Part shown: piece by piece, positions 50,996-58,577 of the stretch | Layout of the letters: the number at the start of each line of letters is the position of its first letter | Position numbering within the stretch: the stretch's first letter is position 1 | Assembly (NCBI GenBank): GCA_028356125.1 | Contig: JAOMTZ010000002.1 | Coordinates: 1-64,000, forward strand | From: Candidatus Poseidoniaceae archaeon | Lineage (GTDB): Archaea; Thermoplasmatota; Poseidoniia; Poseidoniales; Poseidoniaceae | DNA length: 64,000 bases | Direction: 5' to 3' | The notes under the pieces: model-generated | Told to the model about the DNA's origin: nothing | The model's database searches: none | The model's input: only the letters and a program-made list of their open reading frames with translations | Made by a program: the position numbers and the translations under genes

Positions 50996-52190
50996 CATCA
51001 TCACCGCCTGTGCTAACATCCATCAAGCCTTCGGCTTTAGAATGTTGAATGGCGTCCTTCTTGAGCAATAACCATATCCCCGATACACTAGTGATTAGAA
51101 CTCCTAATCCTAAATATGGAAGCCAAGCGATTCCTTCATCCAAACTTCGAGGAGATATCAGCCATGTAAATCTCAACTCATCATTTGCATCAAATCTCTT
51201 TGACCAAAGGAATAGGTCGGTAGTTGAATGCCCTGCAATTGTTAATGCAGAAGATTTGTTATTGAAAAATCTAGAGACACTATTAACCTCATATTCAGAG
51301 TCATCCGAGAACTCTAAACTGACATTATGCCCCCTAAGTACACTCAAATATAGAATTGAACCATCGAACCTCCAACCTTCTTTAGTGTTTGAATCAGATT
51401 CATCCATTTCGGTTAATGATGACTCGATAACCGTTCCATTTTCAATTTCAATCATCCATGTCACAGGAACATTCCAGGCGTGTGGAGATGAAGATTTGCA
51501 ACTTTCTGAATTCAAATGTTCAAAAGTAAATGTTTTATTTACAAAATTATGATGTAAATCATCGCATTGAGAGGCAGCCCAGTAGGAATAAGCTTCTCCC
51601 CATGTAGTGAACCAAACATCATCTCTCTCCGAAAGCATGTCCAATACCTCACCGTCATGCCTGACTGTAGCATCGTAAATTCTGCCAATCCAGTACATGT
51701 TAACAAGACCACCTTCGTCCAACTCTAAACTTAGTGAATCTATATCTGCAATTTCTTTTTCTAAAGAACCACCTCTTCTTCCTAGATCGTACCAATCGGA
51801 GTTCTTCGTTGGAACATCATCAGAAGAATGCCAAGCAGTGGAATCTTGGCCTGTTTCATCACCATGTACCATGAACCCTTGACCTGCAATAATCGAATGC
51901 TGCGATGCGGTTAAGTCGTCAGGAGTGAATGTAGAAATGGGACTTTTACTCCATTTAGAAGCATCAATTCGGTCCTCGATGTAGTCTCGACATTCTAATG
52001 ACATCGCCCCAGGGTCTGCTTCCCAAGCAAGATTAGGCATCCCATAGCATCCAAACTCATCGCCATTTTCTAGGTGCTCTAGACCAATGGTTGCAAGCCA
52101 GCCGTCTTCTTCCCATTTGACATCTGCAAGAACCGATGGAGCGAGTGTTGCGGTAAGCAACATCCCCAATACCAGCATACGCATGTGCAT
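50988..52190 (-). CDS. Exported, C-terminally anchored protein of unknown function
   Basis: The ORF opens at 52229, but ATG 52190 gives MHMRMLVLGMLLTATLAPSVLADV, a clean signal peptide, and 400 aa. The outer domain is rich in Trp, Asp and Ser (KWEEDGWLATIGLEHLENGDEFGCYGMP; WYDLGRRGGSLEKEIADIDS) with four or more cysteines and many sequons. A C-terminal helix (WLPYLGLGVLITSVSGIWLLL) and a polar tail with GGDDDE end it. No recognised domain. Coupled to trpS by an 8-base overlap, which may only reflect compactness. Confidence 0.8.
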   Translation of the reverse strand: MHMRMLVLGMLLTATLAPSVLADVKWEEDGWLATIGLEHLENGDEFGCYGMPNLAWEADPGAMSLECRDYIEDRIDASKWSKSPISTFTPDDLTASQHSIIAGQGFMVHGDETGQDSTAWHSSDDVPTKNSDWYDLGRRGGSLEKEIADIDSLSLELDEGGLVNMYWIGRIYDATVRHDGEVLDMLSERDDVWFTTWGEAYSYWAASQCDDLHHNFVNKTFTFEHLNSESCKSSSPHAWNVPVTWMIEIENGTVIESSLTEMDESDSNTKEGWRFDGSILYLSVLRGHNVSLEFSDDSEYEVNSVSRFFNNKSSALTIAGHSTTDLFLWSKRFDANDELRFTWLISPRSLDEGIAWLPYLGLGVLITSVSGIWLLLKKDAIQHSKAEGLMDVSTGGDDDE

Positions 52191-52272
52191 ACGCTTGTGA
52201 GGTAGGCATTTCAGCATTACCACATACATCTTCTAAGTAACCATCAAAGGTTAGGTTCATTTCCATCAGATT

Positions 52273-53037
52273 ATGAGTGACCTCAAAGAGGCGTGGATGG
52301 CTTTGGAAAGCCACTGGAAAATCACTCCCGCAAATAATCGGATCAGCGGAGACAAATCATACGGTTTCATGAGATGGACACTAGCACCATTTTTCCGAAT
52401 GATATTACGCGTAAAGATAAGAGGAATTAGCAATGTTCCTAAATCAGGACCAACGATACTCGCAGCAAACCATCTCTCTCACGTGGACCCTTTGGTTGTG
52501 ATTCTGGCATCCAGAAGAAAAACTCACTATTTGGCTAAAGATGGACACTTCCGGAATTTCGCATTAGCTAGTTTCATGCGTGCAACTGGTCAAATTGAAA
52601 CTAATCGAGAAACTGGAGGCTCTGAAGCTCTTTCCAGTGCAGCAGTGGCACTACATGCAAAGAGAGCGCTAGGAATATTCCCCGAAGGCACTCGTTCAAA
52701 ACGTGAAGAACCACCGTTTTTGCTACGAGGAAAGACGGGTTTTGCAAGACTCGCGGCTGCATACCCAGAAGTTCCGGTTGTCCCAATCGGACTTACAGGC
52801 ACTCGCAATTTCATGGCACCTTCTAAACACAAGTTTCCGCGATTCTGGAGAAGAGTTGGGATATCTTACGGCAAGCCGATCACCTGGTGGGAATGGCTGG
52901 AGAAAAAAGGAGATTTAGAACATTTGCAAGCACTTGCTCACAAAGAAGACCACGAAGTTAAAGCTGCTCTCGCTGCCATGTATCGAGAGTTTACTGATGC
53001 TTTCATGGAGAGAATACGTGGCCAAGGTGCTCCGTGA
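52273..53037 (+). CDS. plsC: 1-acyl-sn-glycerol-3-phosphate acyltransferase family protein (PlsC-like)
   Basis: A 254-aa LPLAT protein. Motif 1 is [11 protein letters not shown] (HX4D); motif 3 is FPEGTRSKR; motif 4 is VPIGLTGT (VVPIGL). An N-terminal hydrophobic stretch follows [15 protein letters not shown]. It transfers an acyl group from acyl-CoA or acyl-ACP to lysophosphatidate in bacteria. Archaeal membranes usually lack ester lipids, so its presence is notable. It precedes thyA with a 37-base gap; a bacterial origin is likely. Confidence 0.92.
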   Translation: MSDLKEAWMALESHWKITPANNRISGDKSYGFMRWTLAPFFRMILRVKIRGISNVPKSGPTILAANHLSHVDPLVVILASRRKTHYLAKDGHFRNFALASFMRATGQIETNRETGGSEALSSAAVALHAKRALGIFPEGTRSKREEPPFLLRGKTGFARLAAAYPEVPVVPIGLTGTRNFMAPSKHKFPRFWRRVGISYGKPITWWEWLEKKGDLEHLQALAHKEDHEVKAALAAMYREFTDAFMERIRGQGAP

Positions 53038-53074
53038 CAATCCTCAAAGGCCTTCGCAATCAACAGTCATATCG

Positions 53075-53872
53075 ATGCAAGAGTACCTCAATCTAATGCA
53101 ACGCATCCTCGATGAAGGGGAGGAGAAAGGTGACCGTACTGGAACCGGCACTATTTCGGTGTTTGGACACCAAATGCGATTTGACCTCTCCAAAGGTTTT
53201 CCAATGGTAACGACCAAGAAATTGCATCTAAAATCAATTATTCATGAACTACTTTGGTTCATTGCAGGAGATACTAATATTGAGTATTTGCAACAAAATG
53301 GAGTTCGTATTTGGAATGATTGGGCTGATGAAAATGGGGATTTGGGCCCTGTTTATGGTAAACAGTGGAGGAAGTGGGAGTCGACTGATGGCCGCGTTAT
53401 TGATCAACTCCAGCAAGCTGTTGACATGATTAAGAACAACCCTAACTCGCGTCGGATTATTGTTAGTGCTTGGAATGTTGGTGAACTAGAAGAGATGGCA
53501 CTAATGCCATGTCATGCCTTTTTCCAATTCCATGTAGCAGGTGGTAAATTAAATTGCCAACTCTACCAAAGAAGTGCTGATGTATTCTTAGGAGTGCCTT
53601 TCAATATTGCATCATATGCACTTCTGACTCACATGATGGCTCAAGTTTGTGACTTAGAGGCTGGAACATTTGTTCATACAATTGGTGATGCACACCTCTA
53701 CACAAACCACCTTGAACAAAGCAACTTACAATTATCTAGAACTCCTATTGAACCACTACCCATATTGAAGTTGAATCCAGAAATCAAAAACATTGATGAT
53801 TTCAGTTACGAGGATATCGAAGTAATTGGTTACGAGCATCACCCACACATCAAAGCCCCAATAGCGGTGTGA
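53075..53872 (+). CDS. thyA: Thymidylate synthase ThyA
   Basis: ATG 53075 ([15 protein letters not shown]) gives 265 aa, the E. coli ThyA length; the track start at 52934 lies inside pls[19 protein letters not shown] is the dUMP phosphate-binding start, catalytic Cys lies in [12 protein letters not shown], and [22 protein letters not shown] and GDAHLYTNH follow. dUMP + methylene-THF gives dTMP and DHF. Together with folA it forms the bacterial-type dTMP cycle. Confidence 0.97.
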   Translation: MQEYLNLMQRILDEGEEKGDRTGTGTISVFGHQMRFDLSKGFPMVTTKKLHLKSIIHELLWFIAGDTNIEYLQQNGVRIWNDWADENGDLGPVYGKQWRKWESTDGRVIDQLQQAVDMIKNNPNSRRIIVSAWNVGELEEMALMPCHAFFQFHVAGGKLNCQLYQRSADVFLGVPFNIASYALLTHMMAQVCDLEAGTFVHTIGDAHLYTNHLEQSNLQLSRTPIEPLPILKLNPEIKNIDDFSYEDIEVIGYEHHPHIKAPIAV

Positions 53873-53876
53873 TTCA

Positions 53877-54338
53877 ATGCTGGGTATGATTGTTGCATGT
53901 GACCGAAATGGCGCTATTGGAAAGGATGGAGATTTGCCTTGGAGGCAATCAACAGATCTGAAGCATTTCAAACAAGTAACAATGGGCTCAAATCTAATTA
54001 TGGGGCGTAAAACTTGGGATTCACTACCAGGGATATTACCTGGCAGAACTCACTATGTTCTTTCCAGAGGTGAAGTAGAGGGTGTTGAGGTTATCACATT
54101 CGAACAAGCATTAAACATGGAAGGTTGGATTATTGGAGGCGGAGAAATATACAAATTATTCTTGGAACATGTTTCCGAACTACACCGCACAATTATTGAT
54201 GCTAGAGTTTCAGATGCAGATACCCATTTTCCAGACATCACGGGATTAGGTTTCACATTAACAGAAGAAAAGCATGTAGTTGCTGGTGAAAAAGACCAAC
54301 ACGACATGGTGTTCCAGCATTGGAATAGAAACTTGTGA
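53877..54338 (+). CDS. folA: Dihydrofolate reductase
   Basis: A 153-aa DHFR: LGMIVACDRNGAIGKDGDLPWRQSTDLKHFKQVTMG (catalytic acid D27-equivalent in STDLKHF), then LIMGRKTWDSLPG and GWIIGGGEIYKLFL with the NADPH-binding glycines. It recycles DHF made by ThyA, encoded 4 bases upstream. Length is normal. End of a plus-strand operon plsC-thyA-folA. Confidence 0.96.
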   Translation: MLGMIVACDRNGAIGKDGDLPWRQSTDLKHFKQVTMGSNLIMGRKTWDSLPGILPGRTHYVLSRGEVEGVEVITFEQALNMEGWIIGGGEIYKLFLEHVSELHRTIIDARVSDADTHFPDITGLGFTLTEEKHVVAGEKDQHDMVFQHWNRNL

Positions 54339-54367
54339 ACTCGGTTTTCGCAGTTCAGTTTTTCCAA

Positions 54368-54466
54368 TTAACCAGTAATTATTGTCATCGCACCATGGAA
54401 TAACATCAATGTGGTAAATAGTACAATCATTGTTACAGTCATGATTAGTTCAAATCCGGGATTCAT
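54368..54466 (-). CDS. Possible 32-aa single-helix membrane peptide
   Basis: Minus-strand ATG at 54466 opens MNPGFELIMTVTMIVLFTTLMLFHGAMTIITG and stops. It has the look of a small membrane protein, with a polar start and one hydrophobic helix. It lies in the 681-base stretch between folA and lemA. No clear Shine-Dalgarno site is seen (gatatact precedes the ATG). Short hydrophobic ORFs occur by chance in AT-rich DNA, so this is tentative. Confidence 0.3.
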   Translation of the reverse strand: MNPGFELIMTVTMIVLFTTLMLFHGAMTIITG

Positions 54467-54531
54467 AGTATATCACTATGTCATGGAAATCAAACTGTGT
54501 GTATAAAGATAATTCCGGATTTATGGAATTA

Positions 54532-54934
54532 TCAGAGGGCCATCGGACCACCTGGCGTGATTTCAGGCAACATTCACAAATCCCCGTAAAGTGCAGGACC
54601 TGTCACATAAGTTCCAACAATTCCTAGCTCACCTTAGTATTGTGTGCTAGAGCAATCCATGGCCTTACTTCATCATCGATTTCAACATCAATGAAATCTT
54701 CAAAGCCCCCACATCGAACATTTCCACAATCATCTGTAATGTCAAGTGGGTCATCCAGTGAATTTACAGCCACTGTGGTGATAAGGGGGTTTTCGGCAAA
54801 TGCATCTGTCATAATAGACATGTAACCTGACCATCCACCATTATCATCTCCTTCTCAAATTCATCATCTCCAAAACATCCAGCTAATGCTTGGGTGGAAA
54901 GTATCAACAGTGTAAACAAGACACCAGTGCGCAT
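54532..54934 (-). pseudogene. Decayed lipoprotein gene (two frameshifts and an in-frame stop)
   Basis: The minus strand from ATG 54934 reads MRTGVLFTLLILSTQALAGC, a good lipoprotein signal, then FGDDEFEKE and soon a stop in this frame. One frame over, the sequence continues as GGWSGYMSIMTDAFAENPL...DCGNVRCGGFEDFID...WIALAHNTK (the ORF track's 54624-54821). A further shift then gives ELGIVGTYVTGPALYGDL, TGA, MLPEITPGGPMAL, stop. Together these look like one about 130-aa lipoprotein broken at three places. Sequencing or assembly errors are a less likely reason because three lesions would be needed. Confidence 0.65.
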
Positions 54935-55019
54935 ATTCTAACATCTTGTGCATTGTTGATGAACTCTCCTCTTTCGTTGTAATGGAACAGTTGAAGTGTA
55001 TCTTCTTGCTCGTAGGCAT

Positions 55020-55598
55020 ATGAGCGCAGGCATCATTATTGGAGTAATCGCAGGAATTGTAGCCATAATTCTACTGATTTGGTTCATTAGCACATGGAAC
55101 AGATTAGTTCGCCTAGAAGAGAACGTAAACAAGTCATGGTCTGACATTGATGTTCTACTAAAACAACGATATGACATGATTCCAAACTTGGTAAACATCG
55201 TCAAAGGATACGCTAAGCATGAGCGTGAAATCTTCGAGCAATTCGCATTAGCACGACAAACTGCTGCTGGTGCTCTAGCGTCAGGTGACGTGCGTGGAGT
55301 TGGAGCAGCTGAAGGTACACTTGCTGGTCTAATGCCAAGAATCAACATGGTTGCTGAGCAATACCCTGAATTGAAGGCTGATACTTCTTTCGTCAACGTC
55401 CAAAACCAACTCGTATCAATTGAGAACCAAGTTTCTGACCGACGTGAGTTCTACAATGCTAGCGCTACTAACTGGAATGCAGCAATTCAGATGATTCCAA
55501 CCAGTATCGTTGCAGGCATGAAGAATGCAATGCGCCGTGACTTATTCGAAGTAACCGATCCGGTTCAAAGAGAAGCAGTTCAGATTAGTTTCGACTAA
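55020..55598 (+). CDS. lemA: LemA family protein
   Basis: A 192-aa protein from ATG 55020 (MSAGIIIGVIAGIVAIILLIWF). One N-terminal helix anchors a helical bundle outside or inside the membrane. Typical elements are NRLVRLEENVNKSWSDIDVLLKQRYDMIPNLVNIVKGYAKHE, NQLVSIENQVSDRREFYNAS and a late MIPTSIVA in place of the usual FPxxxIA. LemA proteins are common in bacteria, with unclear roles in envelope stress. No TPM-domain or HtpX partner is adjacent. Confidence 0.92.
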   Translation: MSAGIIIGVIAGIVAIILLIWFISTWNRLVRLEENVNKSWSDIDVLLKQRYDMIPNLVNIVKGYAKHEREIFEQFALARQTAAGALASGDVRGVGAAEGTLAGLMPRINMVAEQYPELKADTSFVNVQNQLVSIENQVSDRREFYNASATNWNAAIQMIPTSIVAGMKNAMRRDLFEVTDPVQREAVQISFD

Positions 55599-55608
55599 TA
55601 CAACTAGT

Positions 55609-56631
55609 TCATTTTTTGAAACGTAGTAGGACTTTCCCGATGTTCTTTGCATCGTGAATGTATTGATGAGCATTCGCTACATCTTCCGCATCAAATACTG
55701 AATCAATAACCGGTTTGAGATGACCTAACTTGATTCCTTTCATTATTTTGTATAGTTGCTCAGACATTGCATCTTCATCTTTCCAAGTCCCCATATGAAC
55801 TCCAAAGACACCACGGTTTCGGGTCATCAATTTCAGAGGATCAAACTTAGGTGTTTTTCTCCAGGCTAAGAATGCTCGAATCATCGACCTTTTCGAAGAA
55901 GGGGCTGCAGCCGACATCCCATATGTGTAGAGTCTTCCGCCCTCTGCTAGAACCGACAAACTGCGGGTAAGGTTGTCACCGCCAATAGGGTCAAGAATAT
56001 GGTTAACACCACGGCCATCTGTGGCTTCTTTGATAATCTGAACGAAATCCTGGTTGTGCCGATCGATAGGAATTCCTCCAAATGATTCGATAATCTCTGA
56101 TTTCGAACCAGATGCAGTCGCCCAAACATTGTCTATTCCTGCCCATTGACAAAGTTGTAATGCTGCTGTTCCAACACCACCTGCTCCACCATGAATCAAA
56201 ACAGTCTCGCCTTTCTTCAGATGTCCAAGGTAGTGTAGCATGTGGTGTGCTGTAAGGTAAGTTACTGGCATTGCAGCAGCTTCATCCAGCCCCATCTCAT
56301 CAGGAACTGGGATTACTCTAGAGGTTTTTACTGCCACATGGCTAGATTGACCACCAGTCGGCACTGCTGCAACAACTCGTTGTCCAACTTCAAACCCGGT
56401 TACCCCACTACCAAGAGAATTTATTGTCCCACTTAACTCATAACCTGGAGTGAAAGGAAATGGTGGCCTAGGCTGATATAGCCCTAGACGCATTAACGTA
56501 TCAGCGAAGTTTATTCCAGCAAAGTGGACTTCAATACAAACCTCACCTTCTTTTGGAGTGGGCATATCCATTTCCAGGATTTTCAAAACAGACGGAGAGC
56601 CTGCTTTTGTGATTGCAACTCGATGAGCCAT
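55609..56631 (-). CDS. Quinone oxidoreductase-like medium-chain dehydrogenase/reductase
   Basis: A 340-aa zinc-free MDR protein related to NADPH:quinone reductase/VAT-1. The catalytic-domain segment HFAGINFADTLMRLGLYQPRPPFPFTPGYELSG and the cofactor loop ETVLIHGGAGGVGTAALQL (AxxGGVG) are clear; DPIGGDNLTRSL and GRLYTYGM follow. NADPH-dependent reduction of quinones or enals is the family activity. First of the long minus-strand run read toward lower coordinates. Substrate unknown. Confidence 0.92.
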   Translation of the reverse strand: MAHRVAITKAGSPSVLKILEMDMPTPKEGEVCIEVHFAGINFADTLMRLGLYQPRPPFPFTPGYELSGTINSLGSGVTGFEVGQRVVAAVPTGGQSSHVAVKTSRVIPVPDEMGLDEAAAMPVTYLTAHHMLHYLGHLKKGETVLIHGGAGGVGTAALQLCQWAGIDNVWATASGSKSEIIESFGGIPIDRHNQDFVQIIKEATDGRGVNHILDPIGGDNLTRSLSVLAEGGRLYTYGMSAAAPSSKRSMIRAFLAWRKTPKFDPLKLMTRNRGVFGVHMGTWKDEDAMSEQLYKIMKGIKLGHLKPVIDSVFDAEDVANAHQYIHDAKNIGKVLLRFKK

Positions 56632-56681
56632 AGATGTCCTACAAGGGATTACAAATCAATACTTGCCTGTTCTTGATTGGC

Positions 56682-57443
56682 TCATTCTTCTTCTACAGAA
56701 ATTAATTCACGGTCACGAATCATAACCATAAGGAACCAAAGGCCAATTCCTGCAGCTAGATGCTTCAAAGTATGTCCGCTAATTATTCCTGTGATTTCGA
56801 ATATCTGCTGATCTGCAAACTCAAATATTGTTGCCAAAAGGAACATCGAAAGCCCCCAATAATATCCTGAAATTTTATCATAAATCCGATGCCCACAGAA
56901 TAAAAAAATAGGGAACAGAATAAATGGATGATGCTTCACAATGAAATAAACTCGTAAATCGTCAAAAACAGGCCACCATAGAACAGATAGAATACTCGCA
57001 ATAACGATGGGCAAGTGGATTTTAGCTGCGAGATTTCTATCCCACATATCGTGAATTAGTAATGAGATACAAGAACCAATAACAACAGACATTCCCAAGC
57101 GATCCCACAACATAGTGGAATCTGTTGGGTCTAAATGGAACCAAACTGAACCTGCAAATGTCAAAATCATCCCAGAGAACAGTGTGATTTGAATACTAAT
57201 TTCATCCTCAGACACCTTAGGTAACTTCCGGCTTTCATGTACAAAAGCAAGACCTACAACTCCTGGATAAATGATTGCTAAATTCGACATCACATCGAGT
57301 GCATTCGGGATTCCTAGAATCTCTCTATCATCTGCAAAATCATGATACTCTTGAGGTTGAGAGATGGGCCCATAAAAAAGAGCCACAATAATGAATACAA
57401 ATAAGGCCGAGAAATACAGCCTTTTTGCATTCATTTCACTCAC
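56682..57443 (-). CDS. Alkaline-ceramidase-like (CREST family) membrane protein
   Basis: A 253-aa protein with about seven helices. It has the CREST pattern: YHDFADDREILGIPNALDVMSNL before the second helix, GSVWFHLDPTDSTMLWDRLGMSV (Ser, His and Asp in the expected metal-site positions), and a C-terminal GHTLKHLAAGIGLWFL with the two further His. Related ceramidases and the PAQR/PGAP6 group are zinc amide or ester hydrolases in membranes. Ceramides are not known in archaea, so the substrate must be different. Overlaps the MazG-like gene by 8 bases. Confidence 0.75.
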   Translation of the reverse strand: MSEMNAKRLYFSALFVFIIVALFYGPISQPQEYHDFADDREILGIPNALDVMSNLAIIYPGVVGLAFVHESRKLPKVSEDEISIQITLFSGMILTFAGSVWFHLDPTDSTMLWDRLGMSVVIGSCISLLIHDMWDRNLAAKIHLPIVIASILSVLWWPVFDDLRVYFIVKHHPFILFPIFLFCGHRIYDKISGYYWGLSMFLLATIFEFADQQIFEITGIISGHTLKHLAAGIGLWFLMVMIRDRELISVEEE

Positions 57444-57834
57444 CGGTATATTCTGTTACTCTTATGCCTAGCCTGCCTTGTCTAGAGTTACGTTGCATTA
57501 TCCGCTCATATTTGGATTCGAATGCTGCCTTCAAGTCGACTTTCATTGCTAGTGAATGACCCATCAATAAAATCATGATGTCCGCCATTTCTTCAGCGAC
57601 CTCTTCTATAGGTTTACCTTTGGTTATAGCAGCTGCTAATTCTCCTAATTCTTCCACTGTCAAGGCAATACGATAGCCCATGTCATGACCATTATTTCCT
57701 GCGAAATCATGCTTATGATGGAATGCTGCGACTTTACGCATCATCTGACTCCATTCATCATTATCTTCAGTAGCAAGCCAGTCATCGACACTCCGCCCCA
57801 TGTAAGGGGGGTTTGCCACACAAGGATTAGTCAT
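57436..57834 (-). CDS. MazG-like nucleotide pyrophosphohydrolase
   Basis: A 132-aa all-alpha NTP pyrophosphatase-like protein. The metal site is RIALTVEELGELAAAITKGKPIEEVAEEMADIMILLMGHSLA, with the EELGE and E(E)MADI acidic pair. The final helix ESKYERIMQRNSRQG is typical. It would hydrolyse (d)NTPs to NMP and PPi for house-cleaning. The start overlaps the upstream MTA phosphorylase-like stop by 8 bases, an arrangement consistent with nucleotide salvage. Confidence 0.88.
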   Translation of the reverse strand: MTNPCVANPPYMGRSVDDWLATEDNDEWSQMMRKVAAFHHKHDFAGNNGHDMGYRIALTVEELGELAAAITKGKPIEEVAEEMADIMILLMGHSLAMKVDLKAAFESKYERIMQRNSRQGRLGIRVTEYTGE

Positions 57835-58567
57835 TACTGAAGGATTTGATACAATCTATTACTGGACCTAGCCTAGAACCTGCTGTGCTAGAAACCTCCA
57901 GGTGGTCAAGATCTTTTCCTGAATCACCCGGCTCTCTTCCAGCAGCCCAGTTACTTGCAACTACAATTGCGGCATATGGAATTCCAATTTCAGCCGCTAA
58001 TTTACATTCCCTAGGCATTGTCATCCCAACAACTTCTCCACCTAACTTCTCAATGGCATCGATTTCGGCTGCGGTTTCGAATTGAGGTCCTTGGGCAAGC
58101 CAATAGTTCCGGGCTAGCGACAAACCTGGTTGTAGACCAGAAAGGACAGATTCCAATTTTTGATTCATATTTTCATCAAAAGGTTTAGTCATTGAAGTAA
58201 ATTGAGCATCTTCATCATGAAATGACATTGTAACGCCTGTAAAATCAATGTATTGAGAGGCGTATCCAACTGACCCAGGAGGGAAATCCTCTGGAATTGT
58301 CCCTACCGAACAAACCGCAAGAATCGCATCGACACCTGCGCCTGCCATGGCCTCAATATTGGCACGGTGATTTATGTTGTGAGGAGGAGTTGTACCTTCT
58401 CCGTGGTGCCTTTCTAAAAATATCAACTCATTAGAGCCACTCTGAACACATGTTAGAGGAACTTCGCCATAACTTGTTTGTGCTACAATATCATCAGATC
58501 TTGTAACCTCAATCTCATCAGCAGCAAGGCTAGTCATTGCCGTGCCGCCAATGAGACCGAGTCGCAC
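57827..58567 (-). CDS. MTA phosphorylase / purine nucleoside phosphorylase family protein
   Basis: I prefer GTG at 58567 (VRLGLIGGTAM), which fits the usual MRxGIIGG start and clears the eS1 stop by 10 bases; the ORF track start is 58597. The 246-aa protein has ERHHGEGTTPPHNINHRANIEAM (phosphate-binding RHG-PPH-NxxANI pattern), ILAVCSVGTI, and QGPQFETAAEIDAIEKLGGEVVGMTMPRECKLAAE (base- and ribose-binding). Cleaves methylthioadenosine or -inosine, or purine nucleosides, with phosphate. Two members of the family motif (SNWAAG) match MTIP-type enzymes. Confidence 0.88.
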   Translation of the reverse strand: MRLGLIGGTAMTSLAADEIEVTRSDDIVAQTSYGEVPLTCVQSGSNELIFLERHHGEGTTPPHNINHRANIEAMAGAGVDAILAVCSVGTIPEDFPPGSVGYASQYIDFTGVTMSFHDEDAQFTSMTKPFDENMNQKLESVLSGLQPGLSLARNYWLAQGPQFETAAEIDAIEKLGGEVVGMTMPRECKLAAEIGIPYAAIVVASNWAAGREPGDSGKDLDHLEVSSTAGSRLGPVIDCIKSFSND

Positions 58568-58577
58568 ATGGCTCAAC

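Noticed and set aside
54640-54825. 61-aa plus-strand ORF
   Set aside because: Antisense to the lipoprotein remnant and without codon or sequence support.
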